Assembly (NCBI GenBank): GCA_030632175.1
Contig: DAOVVG010000103.1
Span: 1-7,938 of the forward strand
From: Gammaproteobacteria bacterium
GTDB lineage: Bacteria > Pseudomonadota > Gammaproteobacteria > UBA9214
Length of the DNA: 7,938 nucleotides
Direction of reading: 5' to 3'
This document shows, in pieces, positions 6,156 through 7,938 of the stretch; the first letter of the stretch is position 1, and every line of letters starts with the position of its first letter. A program made the position numbers and the translations under genes. The notes below the pieces were generated by a model. That model did not search any database and was not told the origin of the DNA. It saw only the letters and a list, made by a program, of their open reading frames with translations.

Positions 6156-6184
6156 TTGACACCCCTGAGATTGGTAAGTATTAA
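6156..6184 (+). promoter_or_regulatory. Sigma70-like promoter upstream of the lipoprotein
   Basis: TTGACA (6156-6161) is a consensus -35, followed after exactly 17 nt by TATTAA (6179-6184), a 4-of-6 match to the -10. It points towards the lipoprotein gene and lies just downstream of the second palindrome, so a protein bound there would be at an upstream-activator or blocking distance. Confidence 0.45.
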
Positions 6185-6288
6185 TCAATGCCACACCATA
6201 CATAATGAGTTTCCGTATCCGAGAGGAACCAACAAAGCAGATACAGCTGTTGATAAAGTGGTGAAGCAAGGTTTATGACATGCGATTC

Positions 6289-6305
6289 TCGGGACAAATT
6301 CCCGA
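6289..6305. repeat. Short hairpin in the lipoprotein leader
   Basis: TCGGGA (6289-6294) and TCCCGA (6300-6305) form a 6-bp perfect stem with a 5-nt loop. There is no T-tract, so it is not a Rho-independent terminator. Its role is unknown. Confidence 0.3.
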
Positions 6306-6431
6306 ATGAGCATCAGGTAGTCGGGCAACGGTAACATTTATTTGGTTCAGTATTTATATCTTTCAATGATGTGTTTTTCAATGAATAGCGTCTTGTGTTT
6401 TCACGCATCGGGCGTACCGAAAAAACCCAAC

Positions 6432-6437
6432 AGGAGG
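6432..6437 (+). promoter_or_regulatory. Ribosome binding site of the lipoprotein gene
   Basis: AGGAGG is a full consensus Shine-Dalgarno with a 5-nt spacer to the ATG at 6443. It fixes this start although the gene has no stop inside the window. Confidence 0.8.
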
Positions 6438-6442
6438 CTACA

Positions 6443-7938
6443 ATGAGGGCTTATCAGATTATATGCCGCGGAGTTAAGGCAATAGGGGCCGTCGGCGCCT
6501 GCATTGCTCTTGGAGCCTGTGGCAGCAGCAGTAACAGTGGCGGTGGATTTATTGGTGGCGGTGGCGGCCCGGTTACCAAGACAGGCATTTATATACAAGT
6601 CGATTCTGCACCCACCGATGGCGTGACAGATGCCATCTCACTGGTCACGACAACTGATGGTGTATTAGGCACGACCCCGTTTGATGCAGGCGGTGGCGGT
6701 ACACTGCAGGCGAGCAATAAATCGTATTTCTTCGGCAGTAACCTGTTTTACGCCAGTGGTGGCAACGTTTGGGGATTCGATGAGGACACCGGTGCGCTGG
6801 TGGCGCGCGTGGATAACCCGTCCTTTCAGGCTAACCGCGAAGGCGATGTCGGTCAGGGTCAGGTCAATCTCAAGGCCAGCGGTCCGGCAGCCGTGTCTCC
6901 GGGTGGAAAAAACCTGAGAGACTTTATCGGCAGGACCCAGATGACGGTCGAGGAAGCGCAAGACGTCGACATGTGCGACGTAATAAACCTCGTCAGCACC
7001 AGCAGTGGCGCCACCAAGGCCCCAGCCGACACCATCATGCATAATATGGGCTATTCACCGGTAGGAGTTGAATTCAGCACGGATGGCAAGATGGTAATAA
7101 AAGGAGTGCGCCAGGGTGATCACCTGCTGTTTATTGACACAGACCCTGCATCGCCCACCTTTGCCACGCCCGTCCGCTTCGTGATCCAGCGCACCGGGGA
7201 GATCAAGGACAAGGGCAATGCGGTGGTTGGGACGTTCACTTCGCAATATGCCCCCTTCGGTGGTACCGCGCCCGGTAACCTGAATCATACCAGGGCCGGG
7301 GGCGCCACCGGCGGCGAGACCGACGGTGAGACTTACGTGGAGCCGTGTGACAGCAACATCATCAGCAACGAGGCCGGCGAGGAGTGGTTCGGTTCCGTCG
7401 ACGTCGATGGCGATACCATCACGCTGGTGCGTGTGGATACCATCACCTCGATGAACCCCACGGTCGTCCAGTTTACCATACCGGTGGTCGACGATAGCGC
7501 CAGCACAGGGGGTAATGTTGCATTCGATTATGTCGGTCCCTGGATGGGCTCCATGCACAACCGCGAGGGCGGCAAGGAGATGCTGCTGAGCGTCGAGAAC
7601 CAGGGCGAGAACAGCGAAAGCATCTTCGACGTGAATAATGGGATTAACCCGTTCGAGGTTCAACGGATTATCTCTGATCTGGCCACCGTCAAGGCGTTTG
7701 GCGGCGGCACACTCGGCGGTCCCTTCGTGGACGGGGACACCTATTCAGTGAATGTTGATTTCACCAGCACGGGTGGGGGCCCCACGATGGTTGACTACAT
7801 TTACCGCAGCCTGGGGGGTGATGACCTGACAGGCCTCAGTCTGTCGGTGAGCACTGCGTATCTGCAGAAGATCAATCTGGCCGATCCGGGGCCGAACTTC
7901 ATCCTCAACGGCCTCAACGGCCGGGCCAGCACCAGTGA
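6443..7938 (+). CDS. Large glycine-rich secreted lipoprotein, possible beta-propeller, 3'-partial
   Basis: The frame is open for 498 codons and runs off the window edge. It begins with a signal peptide and lipobox LGAC (C26), then a Ser/Gly linker (GSSSNSGGGFIGGGGG). I do not recognise the family with certainty. Segments such as VWGFDEDTGALVARVD (109-124) and VEFSTDGKMVI...HLLFIDTDP (209-235) have the look of YVTN/WD-like beta-propeller blades. Later parts (SVDVDGDTITLVRVD, about 318-332; HNREGGKEMLLSVEN, 372-386) repeat that beta-rich pattern. Cysteines at 178 and 302 may pair. Long minus-strand frames opposite it (6665-7042, 7055-7663) are shadows: the plus frame has the ribosome site, lipobox and codon-position bias. 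The tract from about 6900 onward seems richer in G+C than the flanking intergenic DNA. It probably sits at the cell envelope; function is unknown. Confidence 0.85.
   Translation, partial: MRAYQIICRGVKAIGAVGACIALGACGSSSNSGGGFIGGGGGPVTKTGIYIQVDSAPTDGVTDAISLVTTTDGVLGTTPFDAGGGGTLQASNKSYFFGSNLFYASGGNVWGFDEDTGALVARVDNPSFQANREGDVGQGQVNLKASGPAAVSPGGKNLRDFIGRTQMTVEEAQDVDMCDVINLVSTSSGATKAPADTIMHNMGYSPVGVEFSTDGKMVIKGVRQGDHLLFIDTDPASPTFATPVRFVIQRTGEIKDKGNAVVGTFTSQYAPFGGTAPGNLNHTRAGGATGGETDGETYVEPCDSNIISNEAGEEWFGSVDVDGDTITLVRVDTITSMNPTVVQFTIPVVDDSASTGGNVAFDYVGPWMGSMHNREGGKEMLLSVENQGENSESIFDVNNGINPFEVQRIISDLATVKAFGGGTLGGPFVDGDTYSVNVDFTSTGGGPTMVDYIYRSLGGDDLTGLSLSVSTAYLQKINLADPGPNFILNGLNGRASTS

Larger units (their letters stand above)
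6014..6442. other. Intergenic region between merR and the lipoprotein gene
   Basis: No open frame of interest is seen in these 429 nt. It holds the second GTAC palindrome (6109-6122), an AT-rich block, a promoter-like TTGACA/TATTAA pair (6156-6184), a short GC hairpin (6289-6305) and the lipoprotein ribosome site. If the promoter is correct, the lipoprotein mRNA has a leader of about 250 nt, long enough to hold a regulatory RNA structure, but I recognise no known riboswitch. Confidence 0.7.

Noticed and set aside
6289..6305. Rho-independent terminator after merR
   Set aside because: The 6-bp stem is not followed by a T-tract and it lies nearly 280 nt beyond the merR stop.
6240..6335. Resemblance to the 3' half of a GEMM-I cyclic di-GMP riboswitch (GGTAGTCGGGCAACGG)
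   Set aside because: The conserved core with its GCAAAG-type segments and the partner helix could not be found upstream, so the match looks like chance.
6665..7042. 125-residue minus-strand frame
   Set aside because: This is another shadow of the lipoprotein gene, with a composition and lack of start signals like those of the other antisense frames.
7055..7663. 202-residue minus-strand frame opposite the lipoprotein
   Set aside because: The plus frame is open for 498 codons with a consensus ribosome site and lipobox. The antisense frame is a by-product of GC-rich codon use.

Overview
The window reads as a Gram-negative bacterial chromosome segment, most likely from a gammaproteobacterium. 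The support is an outer-membrane beta-barrel protein, two classical lipoproteins with lipoboxes, Sec signal peptides, Shine-Dalgarno sites and moderate G+C. No rRNA, tRNA, transposase or CRISPR array is visible, so finer placement is not possible.

Layout. (1) 9-884, minus strand: a MetA/XagA-like outer-membrane barrel protein. (2) 912-1329: a divergent intergenic region with a nested hairpin and a perfect 14-bp palindrome of the form GTAC-TATA-GTAC. (3) 1330-2924: a small exported protein of unknown family with two mature-part cysteines, overlapping by 4 nt (GTGA) with an ArsP/SO_0444-type (PF03773) metal or metalloid efflux permease. (4) 3018-5516: a furin/kexin-like subtilase lipoprotein (Gly run, FN3, S8 catalytic domain, P domain) with no N-terminal prodomain. 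It is followed after 12 nt by a separate exported protein that looks like two tandem subtilase-prodomain units. This matches the organisation of the Aeromonas sobria protease ASP and its external chaperone ORF2. (5) 5570-6013: a MerR regulator that keeps all three Hg(II)-binding cysteines at the spacing found in Tn501 MerR. (6) 6014-6442: a noncoding gap holding a second copy of the same palindrome, a good sigma70-like promoter and a small hairpin. (7) 6443 to the window end: a large glycine-rich lipoprotein, open at the 3' edge.

How the parts may work together. The two identical 17-nt palindrome-containing sites bracket the permease/protease/merR block and carry the GTAC-N4-GTAC half-site geometry of MerR operators. 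The simplest reading is a MerR-controlled regulon made of a metal-efflux permease with a periplasmic partner and possibly a cell-surface kexin-like protease with its trans-acting prodomain. No merA, merT or merP is present. The link between metal sensing and surface proteolysis is inferred from position only, and the promoter elements around the palindromes are not canonical for MerR, so the assignment of regulator to site is tentative.
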